Positions 45,284 through 55,520 of a DNA stretch of 64,000 nt are shown piece by piece; within the stretch, counting starts at the first letter, position 1, and each line of letters begins with the position of its first letter. Below the pieces are notes generated by a model. The model searched no databases, was not told the DNA's origin, and saw only the letters and a program-made list of their open reading frames with translations. Location: NCBI GenBank assembly GCA_033032865.1, contig JAWHQI010000166.1, positions 1,240,001-1,304,000 on the forward strand, given 5' to 3'. This DNA is from Dactylorhiza incarnata (lineage: Eukaryota; Streptophyta; Magnoliopsida; Asparagales; Orchidaceae). The translations under genes and the position numbers were made by a program.

Positions 45284-46562
45284 TGTTGGAGCATGCGTTT
45301 CGCACTCCTCCGGTTTGATAATAACAAAGTCCCTTTTGTATTTGATTCTATTTTCATTAATGGTGTGCAGATAACAGGTATGAGATGTTCACATTGCTGC
45401 TGGAGCTAAAATTGAATGTGGAAAAAATTCACTGTCGGAAAATTCCGACAGCCACTGTCGCCCAGGCGACAGCAGAGAAGTTACAACTACTTCCCTCCAC
45501 GGCAGATCGGCGAAAGACAGTTTTGCGCTGTCGGAATTCCGACATCGATGTCGCCCAGGCGACAGCTCGACGGTTACACCACCTGCCCACGTCTCCACCC
45601 ACGACCGGAAGTTTTGCACTGTCAGAAATTCCGACATCAATGTCGCCCAGGCGACAGCTCCACGATTCCAGCAACTGCCCGCACGATGGCTCGACGACAC
45701 GACAGCGGCAGTTTAGCGCTGTCGGAAAATTCCGACAGTCACTGTCGCCCAGGCGACAGTGAAATTCTATAAAATGGTTCCTTTGGTTCGTGCATTCTAA
45801 GCTTTTGAGAATTCCAGTCCCTTCCTGAGTGCATACGAACCAGAGAGCTCCAGAACCTCCTCAACTCCCATTTGTGCAAAGAAGGATTGAAGATTGAAGA
45901 CGAGATCGGGCGCGCTTCTACATCAACGATCATCTCGAGGCTTCAACAATCCATTCAGAGATCTGAATTTCTAGGGAGTTGTCTTTTTCATATTGTATTT
46001 TCATTTACTCATATTTCATTTTGTATTGGGAAAGAAATCGTCGTCTTGCGTGCGGCGTCTAAGTCCTTGCGCGGCTTAGGGGAAAATCGCTTCCTTGTGC
46101 GGAGCGTCCAAGTCCTTGCGTGGCTTGGTGGGAAATCGTGGCCTTGTGTGCTACGTCTAGATCTTGGGAAGATCTAGAGGATAGGTTTGGGCTTGATCTT
46201 GGGAGAGACAAGCGATAGCCTTCCGATCCTTGGGAGAAGGATTGGTAAACCAAAATTATTGTATTTTTATTATCATAATTGTGCCTTGATCTTAAGCATT
46301 GTTAAGATCATTTTTATTTGTATGCAAATTTCATGATATATAAAATTATGATCCTTTCACTAATTGCAAATTTGTATGCTTAAATCTTTATCTTAGAAAT
46401 TTGTGTTTGGTGTTATACAAAAATTGCATTGGTTTAAAATTATTTTTAAGTAACTTTTTATTAAAGTAAATTTGTCTAAAATTATTGAGAAAAAAAATTA
46501 CAAATTTAAACACACCCTTATTCACCCCCCCCCCCCCTCTAAGGGCGTCATACGATCCAACA
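45284..46562 (+). repeat. RT5 3' LTR
   Basis: 1279 bp. The palindrome pairs (45430-45763) are better preserved than in the left LTR; most substitutions that separate the two look like C-to-T or G-to-A in the left copy, as expected for decay of methylated cytosines. The TATA box is at 45768-45774. Confidence 0.95.
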
Positions 46563-46972
46563 AATTTGATCTTTTCTGATCTCAAGTAGTTTATGAAAAC
46601 ATTAATGAGACCGATCGAATTAGGTGGCAGCTGGGCAAGCACCAGCCCATAGTAATCCTTGATCTCTATAATCTCCCAAGGAAGAGGAATCCTCAACCCA
46701 TTATCAAAGTGATCAATGGGAATAATGAATTTTTTCTCCTCCCCAAAATTGAGCCCTTCAACCTCAGTTGGCGGTCTCACAACAATCTAAGTCTGAATCA
46801 TGTGCTTCTTCAAAAAATCAACATATTCCTCTTTCGAAAGATGGCAAGGTTTGTGACCGGCTTTTAGGAAAACTAAAGCAGCGGTAGCTCGAGCGGACAC
46901 CATTATTGGAGATCGCTGTGACCGGTGCTTAGGGCACATACAGAAAAAATGAAATGAGATCCAAAAAGGCGG

Positions 46973-46982
46973 CTATTTATAG
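46973..46982 (-). promoter_or_regulatory. TATA box of RT2 antisense gene A
   Basis: CTATAAATAG on the minus strand, about 70 bp before the ATG at 46903. Confidence 0.7.
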
Positions 46983-47264
46983 TGAGCAAAGGATAATTTC
47001 GTCATCATTACTTTTTCTCGAAACCGCCCAGTAAAGTCTCTCAGACCGCCGGTACCTGCAAGAAAATCAATAAAGCACTGGTATCTTTTCGATCTCAAAA
47101 AAGAGAGACCGCAACATCTCAGATCACATAATATAAACAAACAACACAAATTAGCAGAGATCATCACAACAGAGTAAGAGATCGCAAGCAGCATAAATTA
47201 AAGCATATTACCCAATAATTGTTCATCATATTACAAAACCGTTCGAAAATAGAATATCAAATGT
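46983..47264. other. Spacer between RT2 antisense genes B and A
   Basis: Holds the 3' end of gene B and the upstream region of gene A. GAGATCGC/GCGGTCTC motifs like those in the LTR recur. No ORF of note. Confidence 0.5.
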
Positions 47265-49540
47265 TTATTTCATATGAGGCCTTTTTCTCCCTACAAAATC
47301 CGCGATATCTTGCATTTCATTAATAGAGCTGAAGACCAAGGCAAGACCCTGGTTAGCGTTCATCGCTGCCCGGTGAATCCTTGACATCTCTTTATCAACT
47401 ATTTCCATAGGGACAACCATGATCTCGGAGCTCGGTCTCATTTCTTGATGATCGCCAGACGGTCCCGGTCTCATTGACATTTTTGAGGAGCCACCCCTCA
47501 GTGCAGCGACCTCAGCGGACAGAGCAGCAGCTTTTCCCTTGTAGTATTCAGCATCTTTCTCAGCTCGACGAAGTGCTTGAGTGAGTTCGCCAATTTTGAG
47601 ACCGCTTGCCTCTTCAGCTTTTCGATGTGACTGAATGAGCTCGCCGGCCGGATCATAAGCTGAACGAAGCTTCTCCTCAAGACCGCGGATCTGATCATGG
47701 TAAGCCCGCTCCCGAGCCAGCATAGACCGAACATCCTCAAACATAGGATTGAGGATATTGGCAAGTTGGTCGGAGGCTGCAACCCTCTGCGCTGGAAGTT
47801 CTCCCTCTTCCATCTCAAGAATATTTTCATCTGCAGACAGAAGAATAAAGATTAGTTCAGTCTTCAAAAGTTCAAAAGTAACAAGGTTCGCACAGAAAGA
47901 ATACTTGGAAAGAAATCAAGACCGCAGTCATGAAGTATATTTTCAATATTGATTGTGATCGCAGGTTCTGCGGTCAGTAAGAGGCGGTCCGATCCCCTTA
48001 AGCGCTCAAGGTTCATTCTTTCCAATTCTCTCTTTTGCGACCTTTCACCTTCCTTTCCCCGTCTCTTTAATTCCGCATTACTAACAAGAATGTCATCAGT
48101 TTCAATGATGACGATCTCATGTTTTCTTTCCGGAGATTCTGGTCGAACCATTGGGAGAGGAAGATTCTCTAGCGATCTGGTCATAATCAACCTCTTACCA
48201 GTTCGCAAAGCAGAAACAACCTTGGCGCGGTCTTCTGCTGCTCGGTTCAGTTCCTCCTCTTGAGCGGCAGAAAGGTTTGGCAGACCGCTTGAGAGTGCAG
48301 CTTTCTCCTTGGCGATCTGCCAGCTATTTTCCTCAGCCTCTAGCTCGGAAGCCGTTTTCTTTTGCTCCTTGGAGGCCAATAAAGCCTCTTCTTCTTCTTC
48401 TTACTTTTTCTTCGCAGCGGTCTGAGCTGCCTCTTCTTCTTCTTTCTTCTTTTTCGCAGCGGTCTGAGCTGCCTCTTCTTCTTTCTTTTTCTTCGCAGCG
48501 GTCTGAGCTGCCTCTTCTTCTTCTTTCTTCTTTTTCGCAGCGGTCTGAGCTGCCTCTTCTTCTTCTTTCTTTTTCTTCACAGCGGTCTGAGCTATCTTCT
48601 GTTCTTCTTTCTTCTTCTTCGCAGCGGCCTGAGCTGCCTTCTCTTATTCCGCTTTCTTCTTTTTCTCCTGTTCAGCAGCAATCCGAACTGCTTCCGCTTC
48701 TTTTCTCTCCTTCTCATCTCGATCCCTCCTTTCCTTATCTTCTCTCAGCTTCGCTTTTGTGGCAGCGATCTCTTTCTCCTTTTCCAAGATCTCTTTTTCA
48801 GCAGCAGCTTCCCTGAGACTTCCCGCCTCGAAAGGGTCGAGCACCTGTAAGGAAGAACAAGAAAGATCGTTAGAAGAATCTTCTTCAAGGTAGGCGATCA
48901 GTTCAGGATCTGCCTCTCTTGAAAAAGTCGAGATCGCAGGAAGAGAAAGGAGATCGGCTGCATCATTTACCTCCAAAGGAGCATTCTCAGGATTCTTGAG
49001 ACCGCCACCCTCGGGATGAGTAATCGCCTTAGGGGCGGTCACTTCTTTAGCATCATCATTTTTCGTCTTCTTAGCACTTTGAGTAGAAGGATTTAAATTT
49101 TTTCTTTTACTCGCTTTTGAAGAATCCTGAGAGCCACCTAACCTTTGCATAATCTGTTCAGCTTCAATTTTCTTTTCCCGTAACCCAGCCAGGATAACTT
49201 CTTTGGAGGTGGTCTCGTTATACTGCACAGTGGCCAGGCCGAGCGCTTCCACTGTTTTCTGATAATTGAAAGAAATGGAAAAATCAGGAAGGATCAGTTC
49301 AGGTCCTGAAGAACTAGACGATAAAACAGCAGCAACATAATGTGGCAAAACCTCATTTTCAGGGAGGGCAGCTGTTTTCTATGGAGAAGGTCGCGCGGTC
49401 TCCTTAGACGCGCCCGCCTTCGGTGAAGCCTTAACAATTTTCACCACCTTCTTCGAGGTGGCGATCTTCTTCTTCTTCTTCTTCTTCTTCTCGGGGGAGT
49501 CATTTCCCGGAGAGTCAAACGCGGATAACAATGACGACAT
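47265..49540 (-). pseudogene. RT2 antisense gene B, two exons, coiled-coil protein with stops
   Basis: Minus strand from ATG at 49540 ('MSSLLSAFDSPGND'). Exon 1 is 49540-47905 and exon 2 47830-47265, joined across CAA/GTATTC...TCTGCAG with matching phase; total 2202 nt, 733 residues. A single frame holds throughout but three stops interrupt it: TAG at 49380-49382, one near 48650 and one near 48404. A Lys-rich start is followed by a block of Lys/Glu/Ala repeats at 48400-48660 ('KKKKEEEEAAQTA', about 48-bp period), strongly coiled-coil, and a Glu/Arg/Ala-rich C-terminus. It is the positional partner of the intact RT1 gene 1, but sequence similarity is too weak to assert homology by eye. Function unknown. 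Confidence 0.68.
48400..48660 (-). repeat. Coiled-coil coding repeat in antisense gene B
   Basis: Five to six copies of a 45-48 bp unit reading GCAGCGGTCTGAGCTGCCTC on the plus strand followed by a TTCTTC run, encoding AAQTAAKKKKEEEE-type segments on the minus strand. Confidence 0.85.
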
Positions 49541-49635
49541 TATAGAGCTCGCTTTATCTACTTTTTTGAGACCTCTTGCAAGGTAAGCTCGTTTGCTTTT
49601 TCAAGAAATTATGATTTCTCAAACCATGGGAGGGG

Positions 49636-49644
49636 TATTTATAG
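49636..49644 (-). promoter_or_regulatory. TATA box of RT2 antisense gene B
   Basis: CTATAAATA on the minus strand, about 100 bp before the ATG at 49540 and about 90 bp inside the 3' LTR boundary. Confidence 0.7.
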
Positions 49645-49720
49645 CCCAGGGCGCATTTATGGCGATTGCGGTTTCGGCGGTCAAAGCTTACATTTTCGAA
49701 GTTCCAGCGCAACTTAATAA

Positions 49721-49733
49721 TGTGCGGGGATTA
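49721..49733 (+). other. RT2 polypurine tract
   Basis: GTGCGGGGATTA next to the 3' LTR start TGTTTG, sharing the GCGGGGATT core with RT1. Confidence 0.65.
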
Positions 49734-50255
49734 TGTTTGCCCGGAAAATCCGCGACCTCTCTTTTCAACCAGAACGGACCTCTCCAGCGGTCTCACATTT
49801 GCGAGACCGTCCAGATCGCTACCTCCAGTGCAGCCAGCAATCCTGACCAGCGGTCTCCCGGTTTCGAGACCGCCCAGATCGGGTCACCAAAGAACAAGTT
49901 TTCTGCTAAGTATCTGCCTGTCAAGATCTAGTTAGATTGCGAGACCGGGCGGTCTGCCCTTCTGTTGTTATCATCCTTTTCTTCTCTGCCCCGTCTCTCC
50001 TGTATCCCGGGTAGCCCGTAGTTTTCAGATCTTCCCGTTTGGGCAGCCCCCTCGTCAATAAATAGAGGGGTAGGGGTACCTAAAAAAGACTTTTGCCTCG
50101 AGCCACCAGCTTACAACCTGTGTAAGCGGTCTTGATTTTAGGTGATTGTTTTTTCCTGCTTCTCAGCATCTTTTGTCTTCAGTAACCTGCACTCCGCAGT
50201 TTTCTCCCATCCCTCTTTAGTGTGAATTTTGGAGGTACCATTTTTGGTGCCAACA
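49734..50255 (+). repeat. RT2 3' LTR
   Basis: 522 bp, right copy. The TATA box is altered to CAATAAATAG at 50056-50065. Confidence 0.95.
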
Positions 50256-50260
50256 ATATA

Positions 50261-50378
50261 CATATACATATATATATATCTATATGTATATATATATATA
50301 TCTATATGTACATATATATCTATATGTCTATATATATATACCTATATACCTATATATATACCTATATATATATGTACA
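50261..50378. repeat. TA-rich microsatellite
   Basis: Interrupted TATATC, TATATG and TATACC units separating RT2 from Helitron G. The ORFs across it are artefacts. Confidence 0.9.
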
Positions 50379-51285
50379 CGAGTGACAGGCACTGGCCTCC
50401 GGCCCTATGTGAGGGCAATCGGTGGGCTTCGCCAGCCCCCCGGGCGGGCTTCGCCAGCCCCCCGGGCGGGCTTCACCCGCCCCCCCGGCGGGCTTCGCCC
50501 GCCCCTCAGCCGCCCGTTTAATTTTTATTAAGTATATATATATATCTATAAACCTTCCCCGCGGCCCAGAGTAATCACTACTGCGTTCGTCAAACGGTGG
50601 CCCTGACCGTTCGTCGAACGTAGGAGTGCCGCCGTTCGTCGAACGGTGGCACTCCTGCGCTGGACGAACGACGGCAGGTTCGCCGTTCATCGAACGCAGG
50701 TGGCGTATGCGTTCGTCGAACGAAGGAGTGTCGCCCTTCATCAAACGCATGTTCGCCGTTCGACGAACGGCGCCACTCCTGCGTTCGACGAACGCAGGCG
50801 CTCCTGCGTTCGACGAAAGCAGGCGCTCCTGCATTCGACGCACGGTCATGGCCACCGTTCGTCGAACGCAGGAGTGCCGCTGTTTGTTGAACAGCGAACC
50901 TGCATTTGACGAACGACGGAACTCTGTGTTTGTCGAATGGAGGCGCCACCGCCGTCGTTGGCCATGCCGGAGCCCCGCCGAAGTACCACCGGCAGGTTCG
51001 CCGGAGACCGGGAACCTGCCGGTGGCCTCACGCCGGCCAGCCGGCGGCTCCACTGCTGGCGACAGACCAAAAGGGTGCGGGAAGGATGGGAGGTAGGGGG
51101 CACGGGATTTCGCTGGGTTGGGAGGGATTGGATTTTTGGAAAATTGGCTATTCGCAGGCCTTTTTTCTGATTTGCTTTGAGATCCAATGGCTGTGATCTG
51201 ATTTTGTCTCAATTTCTTTGCCATAGAGTTCCTATTTACCTTGCCATAGACAAAAAAATGATATTTCTGTATAACATAGTATAGA
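50379..51285 (-). mobile_element. Helitron G with canonical 5' end
   Basis: On the minus strand it starts A/TCTATACTATGTTATACAG at 51285, a textbook Helitron 5' terminus, and ends CACTCG/T at 50379. Four tandem GGCGGGCTTCGCC hairpin units (about 50420-50510) precede the 3' end. The interior holds a GTTCGTCGAACG repeat field and the GC-rich block shared with Helitron C. No Rep/helicase gene. The clear 5' end anchors the identification of the CTCG-ended family. Confidence 0.8.
50583..50935. repeat. GTTCGTCGAACG palindromic repeat field
   Basis: Some 18 copies of the near-palindrome GTTCGTCGAACG/GTTCGACGAACG occur at irregular 20-30 bp spacing, often followed by GCAGGAGTGCCGC or GCAGGCGCTCC. 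Overlapping Arg/Ser-rich ORFs on both strands arise from the motif. Similar GTTCGTCGAC and TTTGTCGAACGCAG text occurs in the RT1 LTR (about 4195-4305). Confidence 0.85.
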
Positions 51286-51293
51286 TATACACA

Positions 51294-51715
51294 CGAGTGC
51301 CCGACACGGGGTTCCGCCCCTACGGCCAAGCACGACAGTATCCGGTCGGCGATGGCGGGCTTCCCCCACCCCCGACACGATGCTGTCGGGCAGTCTACGA
51401 CCGCATCCAGGCGGGATTTGCCCGCCTCAGCACGGGCTTCGCCTGTGCTAGATGCGTTCGTGGGCTGCGCCCACAACATATACACATGAGTACTTGAAAT
51501 GACCGTAAAAAATATACATCAATATTACAATATTTATTTTGTAAAAAAAATACGTGTATACTTACAAAGATTATTTTTCCCACTCTCTATTTCCCTCTCT
51601 CTCTCCCTCTCTCATCTCTTTCTCTCTCTCACGTGAAGTTTTTTTATATAAAATATTTTCGAATAAAACATGTGAAAGATCCAACGGTGAAAAATGAAAG
51701 CACGGGAATCATTAG
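51294..51715 (-). mobile_element. Helitron F
   Basis: 3' end CACTCG/T at 51294 on the minus strand, 8 bp from the 5' end of Helitron G, followed by GC-rich hairpins and the TGAGTACTCATA-type segment shared inversely with D and E. The 5' end near 51715 is blurred by the TATACC repeat, so this boundary is approximate. Confidence 0.5.
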
Positions 51716-51852
51716 GTATATATAGGTATATATATATATAGGTATATATATAGGTATATATATAGGTATATATATAGGTATATACCTATATATATACCTA
51801 TATATACCTATATATATACCTATATATATACCTATATATACCTATATATATA
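51716..51852. repeat. Inverted minisatellite (TAGGTATATATA)n / (TATATATACCTA)n
   Basis: Six or so AGGTATATATAT units change orientation near 51782 into their reverse complement, giving a long near-perfect inverted repeat between Helitrons F and E. Confidence 0.9.
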
Positions 51853-52259
51853 TAGCCTCATTCTTTTACTCAAATGACTTAATATATACTATGAAAAAAT
51901 GAAAATTCATAAAATGTAATGCCTATTTGTGTAATTACAATATATCCCTATAATAAAAATAATGAGGGAAATTCATAAAATCCAAAAGCTTTTTAGTAGA
52001 CCTCATATACCTACTATAGTTGGTAATCATTAGACCTCCTAGAGCAACTTTAAAATGATTTTTTATTAAAATATAAAAGTTTTTGAAAAAACAATTATAA
52101 AATATTAATTAAATTTTTTGTGCGGTCATTTTGAGTACTCATATGTATATGTTGTGGCCGCAAGGGCGGGCTTAAGCCCCACCCCGGGTTAAGCCCTCCG
52201 TCGTCGATCGGGTACTATCGCGCTTGGCAGTAGGGACGGAGCCCCGTGCCTGTCACTTG
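51853..52259 (+). mobile_element. Helitron E, 5' truncated
   Basis: Collinear with Helitron D from TATAGCCTCATTCTTTTACT onwards, including TTTTGAGTACTCATATGTAT, and ends CACTTG/T, a one-base variant of CTCG. The first 60 bp of D are missing. Confidence 0.55.
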
Positions 52260-52283
52260 TGTGTGTGTATGTATATATATATA

Positions 52284-52960
52284 CGAGTGACAGTGCACGG
52301 GAGTCCCCCCGTTCCCCGCGCGACAGTACGCTGCCGGCCCCTGGCGGGCTTCGCCCATTCCCGGCGGCCTTCGCCGCCCCCGACACGCACATAGTTATAT
52401 TTAAATTTTTTTTTTCATTTATTTTTTAGAAATTTGAAAAATTAAAATAATATATATATAAAAATTGTATTACATATAAATTTTGACGTGGGCGACATTC
52501 GGAAGGGGCAGCGACATTCGGCAGAGGCGGCGACATTCGGCGGGGGCGATATTCGGCAGGGGTGGTGACTTTCGGCGGGGGCGATCTATTTTAATATACA
52601 TATCTATATATATATATATTTATATAACTTAATTCTTTTTTGTTCAACAAAACTATATGTTATGTTGGTTGTCATCTTTGCTTGCCATAATGGAAACCTG
52701 AGTTCAAATCTCACCATTGACAATTTTTGTGAGATTCAATAAATTTAGTGGTAAAATCGTAATTTCATGTTGTAGGGTACTCTACACTTCATAGTTTTAG
52801 GTCACCCCTAGTAGGCTTAGGAGACCTATGAAAAAGTGGAGAGAGAGAGGGAGCGGTTTGATCCGACGGTTGATGAAATATCATGCCAAATTCGACGGTT
52901 GTAATCATTTCAATGGCTTTAAAATTCATGAGTTTGATATTTCTTTATATATGGTAAAGA
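52284..52960 (-). mobile_element. Helitron B
   Basis: Minus strand from A/TCTTTACCATATATAAAG at 52960 to CACTCG/T at 52284. It shares 5' sequence with Helitron A (GTAGGCTTAGGAGACCTATG-type text) and 3' sequence with Helitron C (CACGCACATAGTTATATTTA). It contains ACATTCGGCAGGGGCGG repeats at 52490-52585. The 3' ends of E and B face each other across 24 bp of TG/TA repeat. Confidence 0.62.
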
Positions 52961-54970
52961 TATATATTTGTGTGTCTGTGTGTGTGTAACTGTTGTAGGT
53001 CGGCTGGTTTTCCTTTGGTCCGGAGAATCGGAACGTCCTACCACCAAGTCGGGCCGAGCGTGCAAACAGTCAAAAGTAAACCAAGCAGCAATGACATGGA
53101 GGCGTTTTAGCGTGGAAAATCGTAAAAGGGTAAAAAACCACGTTGTTGGTACAGTGCTGAGCCAAAATTCACAATTCTCTTAATGGTTACAAGTATTTGA
53201 GTTCCCCGGAGGGTGGAAGACCACTTCTCCGTTTACATGTTTAATTAGGTGCAGGAAAAAAAGACTAAGCCCGCTAAGTTTCGCGGGAGCATCCTCGGGC
53301 GCGTTTTTCTATTTCTTTTCCCTCGTCTGCTGATGCGTCCACGTGAGCATTGAGCGCGAATAGAATAGAGAGCGAGCAGAAAGAATTCAGGGTGAGGGAA
53401 CAATCTAAGTCTTACGTCCTCTCCGGAACACCATAAAGCTCTCTCTTGTCTCTTTGATTGCTTTACTTCAAATAAAGGTCTGAATGTTTTTTGTAGTTTT
53501 CTGAAAGGCATGCTGGTAATTGCATCTGGTTGAATCTGGAGGTGACGAATGACGTCGCTCGGATCAGGTCACCTGGATCACCAATTTCCTAAAAATGATG
53601 AGCATGCCCATTGGGCGGTCGGGCGCCCCGGTCAGGTTGCCCGAAGACGGTGCCGGTTGGCGACGTCGAAAGTGGTCAGGGGCGGCCCAAGCGGTGGTGG
53701 CGACAAGCGGCAATAGTGGCCCCCGGTGCGTCAGCGGCCGGCGTCGGCGACGCGAACCGACTGGACGTGAGCGCTCGTGCACAAACGTCGGCCGGGAGCA
53801 TGCGCACGTATGCCGATTGAGCACGTGTGCCGGCTAGATGCACGTGATGACCAGGTATTGAGCGTGACGTCGGTCGTGCGTACACATCGTGCGATTTGCG
53901 TGTGAGAGACTTTGTGCGTGTGTAGTTTGCGCGTGAGAGACCTCGCGGGCGCGAGTTTTTTTCCACTTGGGCGGCTTTTTGGATTTCTCGAGCGAACCTG
54001 ACTCAAGCGCACGGTTCACTTGATTGAGTCGACTCGCTTGAGCGCTATGACCTAGTTTGTCTTGGGAAAACTTAGTGGGAACCCCATCAATAACATTACT
54101 AGTTAAGGTTATAATAATATTATTATTATGAGATATCAATACCGTTATTGATGGGGTTCCACTAAAATTCCAGTAGTCTAATCAGAGTTAATAAACCGTG
54201 ACCCCAACCGACACACCGAAACAGTTCACCTCGGTCAGACGTGATCTTGCCTCGACCAAAATGATGAACCAAGCAAGCATAGCATCAGGAATCCACACGC
54301 GCATGTGCCTTCAGGAAGCACGCACCCTAGCACATGCGGTCCTTGCGTGTGCCCTGACCATACGCTCCTCTACCCGCATGCAAGGTTGCAAGCGTTCATT
54401 GCACGCTCCTCTACGTGCATGCATGACAACACGCATTGGCTTCATGCTTCTCTCTGTGCCCGCATAGGTTGCGCAACCCTACGCATGTGCGAGCCGCACG
54501 CCATTGCGCACGCTCTCGTGGTGCATGCCCTCACCATCTCCGTCGCTGCCTCCATCGTCGATGACCTTGTTCAAGCTGCCCTAACTGCCTAGAGGGCATG
54601 GTTGTCATATTCCAGAACTTAGTGTTCACGGAGACCGGAATTAGGTGTTCTTATTCGCCCATTCAGCATCAAGAAGAGTGTATTTACCTGCACGCCTGCC
54701 GAAAAACTTCAAAAGGGCGGCCAAACCTTCATTTGGGGACAGAAGAACAATGAGAGAAGAGACCTCTGAGGTTTTTTGGTGAAGAGTTGTAGAAGTTCAA
54801 CTTGGAGACGAAGGCCTTGCTCAATACTCATTTTCTTGCTTAGCACACGCTTCTCGCGTGTTTCGCTCCGCCCAAGATTAAACACATAGAAATATTTTGT
54901 AAACAAGTGGTGACATATCACCCTCTAGAAAGCCGACATCTGTACTCAACTGATACTAATGGATTTCGTT
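52961..54970. other. Unassigned 2-kb region
   Basis: Mixed composition, GC rich at 53600-53980 (CGTGCGT-type text) and 54280-54560. Short ORFs overlap on both strands and none shows a domain I know. No transposon ends are clear. It may hold remnants of host sequence or old LTRs; I cannot say which. Confidence 0.4.
54069..54174. repeat. Inverted repeat with about 20-bp arms
   Basis: TAGTGGGAACCCCATCAATAAC near 54070 pairs with GTTATTGATGGGGTTCCACTA ending near 54174, with one bulged G, around an AT-rich loop of about 60 bp. Confidence 0.75.
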
Positions 54971-55009
54971 TGTACAACCCCGATATTCGCCTAGAGGACG
55001 GGCAACCAA

Positions 55010-55330
55010 AGGCGAGCGAGCCAGAGGGGCCGGCGAGTCAAGAACTCGCCAAGTGCTCGCTAGGAAGTGAGCGAGTCAAGAACTGGCCAAGTGCTCGCCA
55101 GGAAGCGAGCGAGTCAAGAATTGGCTAAGTGCTCGCTAGGAAGCGAACGAGTCAAGAACTGGCCAAGTGCTCGCTAGGAAGCGAGCGAGTCAAGAATTGG
55201 CGAAGTGCTCGCTAGGAAGCGAACGAGTCAAGAACTGGCCAAGTGCTCGCTAGGAAGCGAGCGAGTCAAGAACCCGCCGAGTGCTCGCGAGGAGGCGAGC
55301 GGGTCAAGAACTCACCGATATGTCGCGAGA
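55010..55330. repeat. About 38-bp repeat in RT3 LTR
   Basis: Seven to eight copies of a unit containing GCGAGCGAGTCAAGAACTGG and CCAAGTGCTCGCTAGGAA. Confidence 0.92.
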
Positions 55331-55510
55331 AGACGAGCGAGTCAGATCCCTTCCAGAGTCATCCGGGTCGGCCAAATTACCCTGTCACCCTTGGTGGTCT
55401 GCCTTTAGCCTCTCCAAACAGCGGAGTTTGGCTGTTAGCAGACCCGTTTGGGGTGCGGATAGTAAAATCAAGAGGCGGAATCCTGCTATTTGCAGGCCAG
55501 ATCAGAAAAT

Positions 55511-55520
55511 CTATAAATAG
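55511..55520 (+). promoter_or_regulatory. RT3 LTR TATA box
   Basis: CTATAAATAG in the position matching the RT1 LTR box. Confidence 0.7.

Larger units (their letters stand above)
35420..46562 (+). mobile_element. RT5: Ty1/Copia SIRE/Maximus-type retrotransposon
   Basis: LTRs 35420-36704 and 45284-46562 start TGTTGGAGC and end ATCCAACA, flanked by AATTT on both sides (35415-35419, 46563-46567). A primer site for initiator tRNA-Met follows the first LTR and a purine tract precedes the second. Gag and pol are on the plus strand, and a gene of its own runs on the minus strand between pol and the 3' LTR. The LTRs differ at only about ten positions plus a C-tract length, so this is the youngest complete insertion in the window. 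Confidence 0.95.
34075..46903 (-). pseudogene. RT2 antisense gene A, split by RT5
   Basis: Minus strand from ATG at 46903. Exon 1 runs 46903-46563 and resumes after RT5 at 35419-35070; removing RT5 with one copy of its AATTT duplication keeps the frame ('SEKIKF' joins 'TMALFRATF'). Further exons are about 35001-34577 and 34485-34075, with AAG/GTGAATG...TTCTGCAG for the last intron. The first intron (GTAGTTT...TTTTCAG) leaves a one-base phase mismatch, so an indel or a different site is likely. Exon 1 has a TAG near 46787. Text such as 'NGLRIPLPWEIIEIKDYYGL' and 'KVPFWTERFLVFEGDLG' parallels 'VGLRLPLWPEVRQ' and 'KAHFWAQKFLLVKGNFG' of RT1 gene 2, so the two are homologous. The C-terminus is acidic and serine-rich, ending in 'RSPKRSKK'. 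Function unknown. Confidence 0.7.
25321..50255 (+). mobile_element. RT2: Ty3/Gypsy Tat-type retrotransposon, split by RT5
   Basis: LTRs 25321-25843 and 49734-50255 begin TGTTTGCCC and end GGTGCCAACA. Both sides are flanked by ATATA (25316-25320, 50256-50260). Gag-pol occupies 25901-31540 on the plus strand, followed by repeats, two antisense genes and a purine tract. RT5 is inserted at 35420-46562 inside the second antisense gene. Without RT5 the element is about 13.8 kb. It is of the same lineage as RT1 but a different family. Confidence 0.95.

Noticed and set aside
50583..50949. Arg/Ser-rich proteins in Helitron G
   Set aside because: They arise on both strands from the GTTCGTCGAACG motif and have no start or domain support.
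53564..53837. Overlapping ORFs of 70-90 codons in the GC-rich part of the unassigned region
   Set aside because: Open frames on both strands are expected in GC-rich DNA; none resembles a known family.
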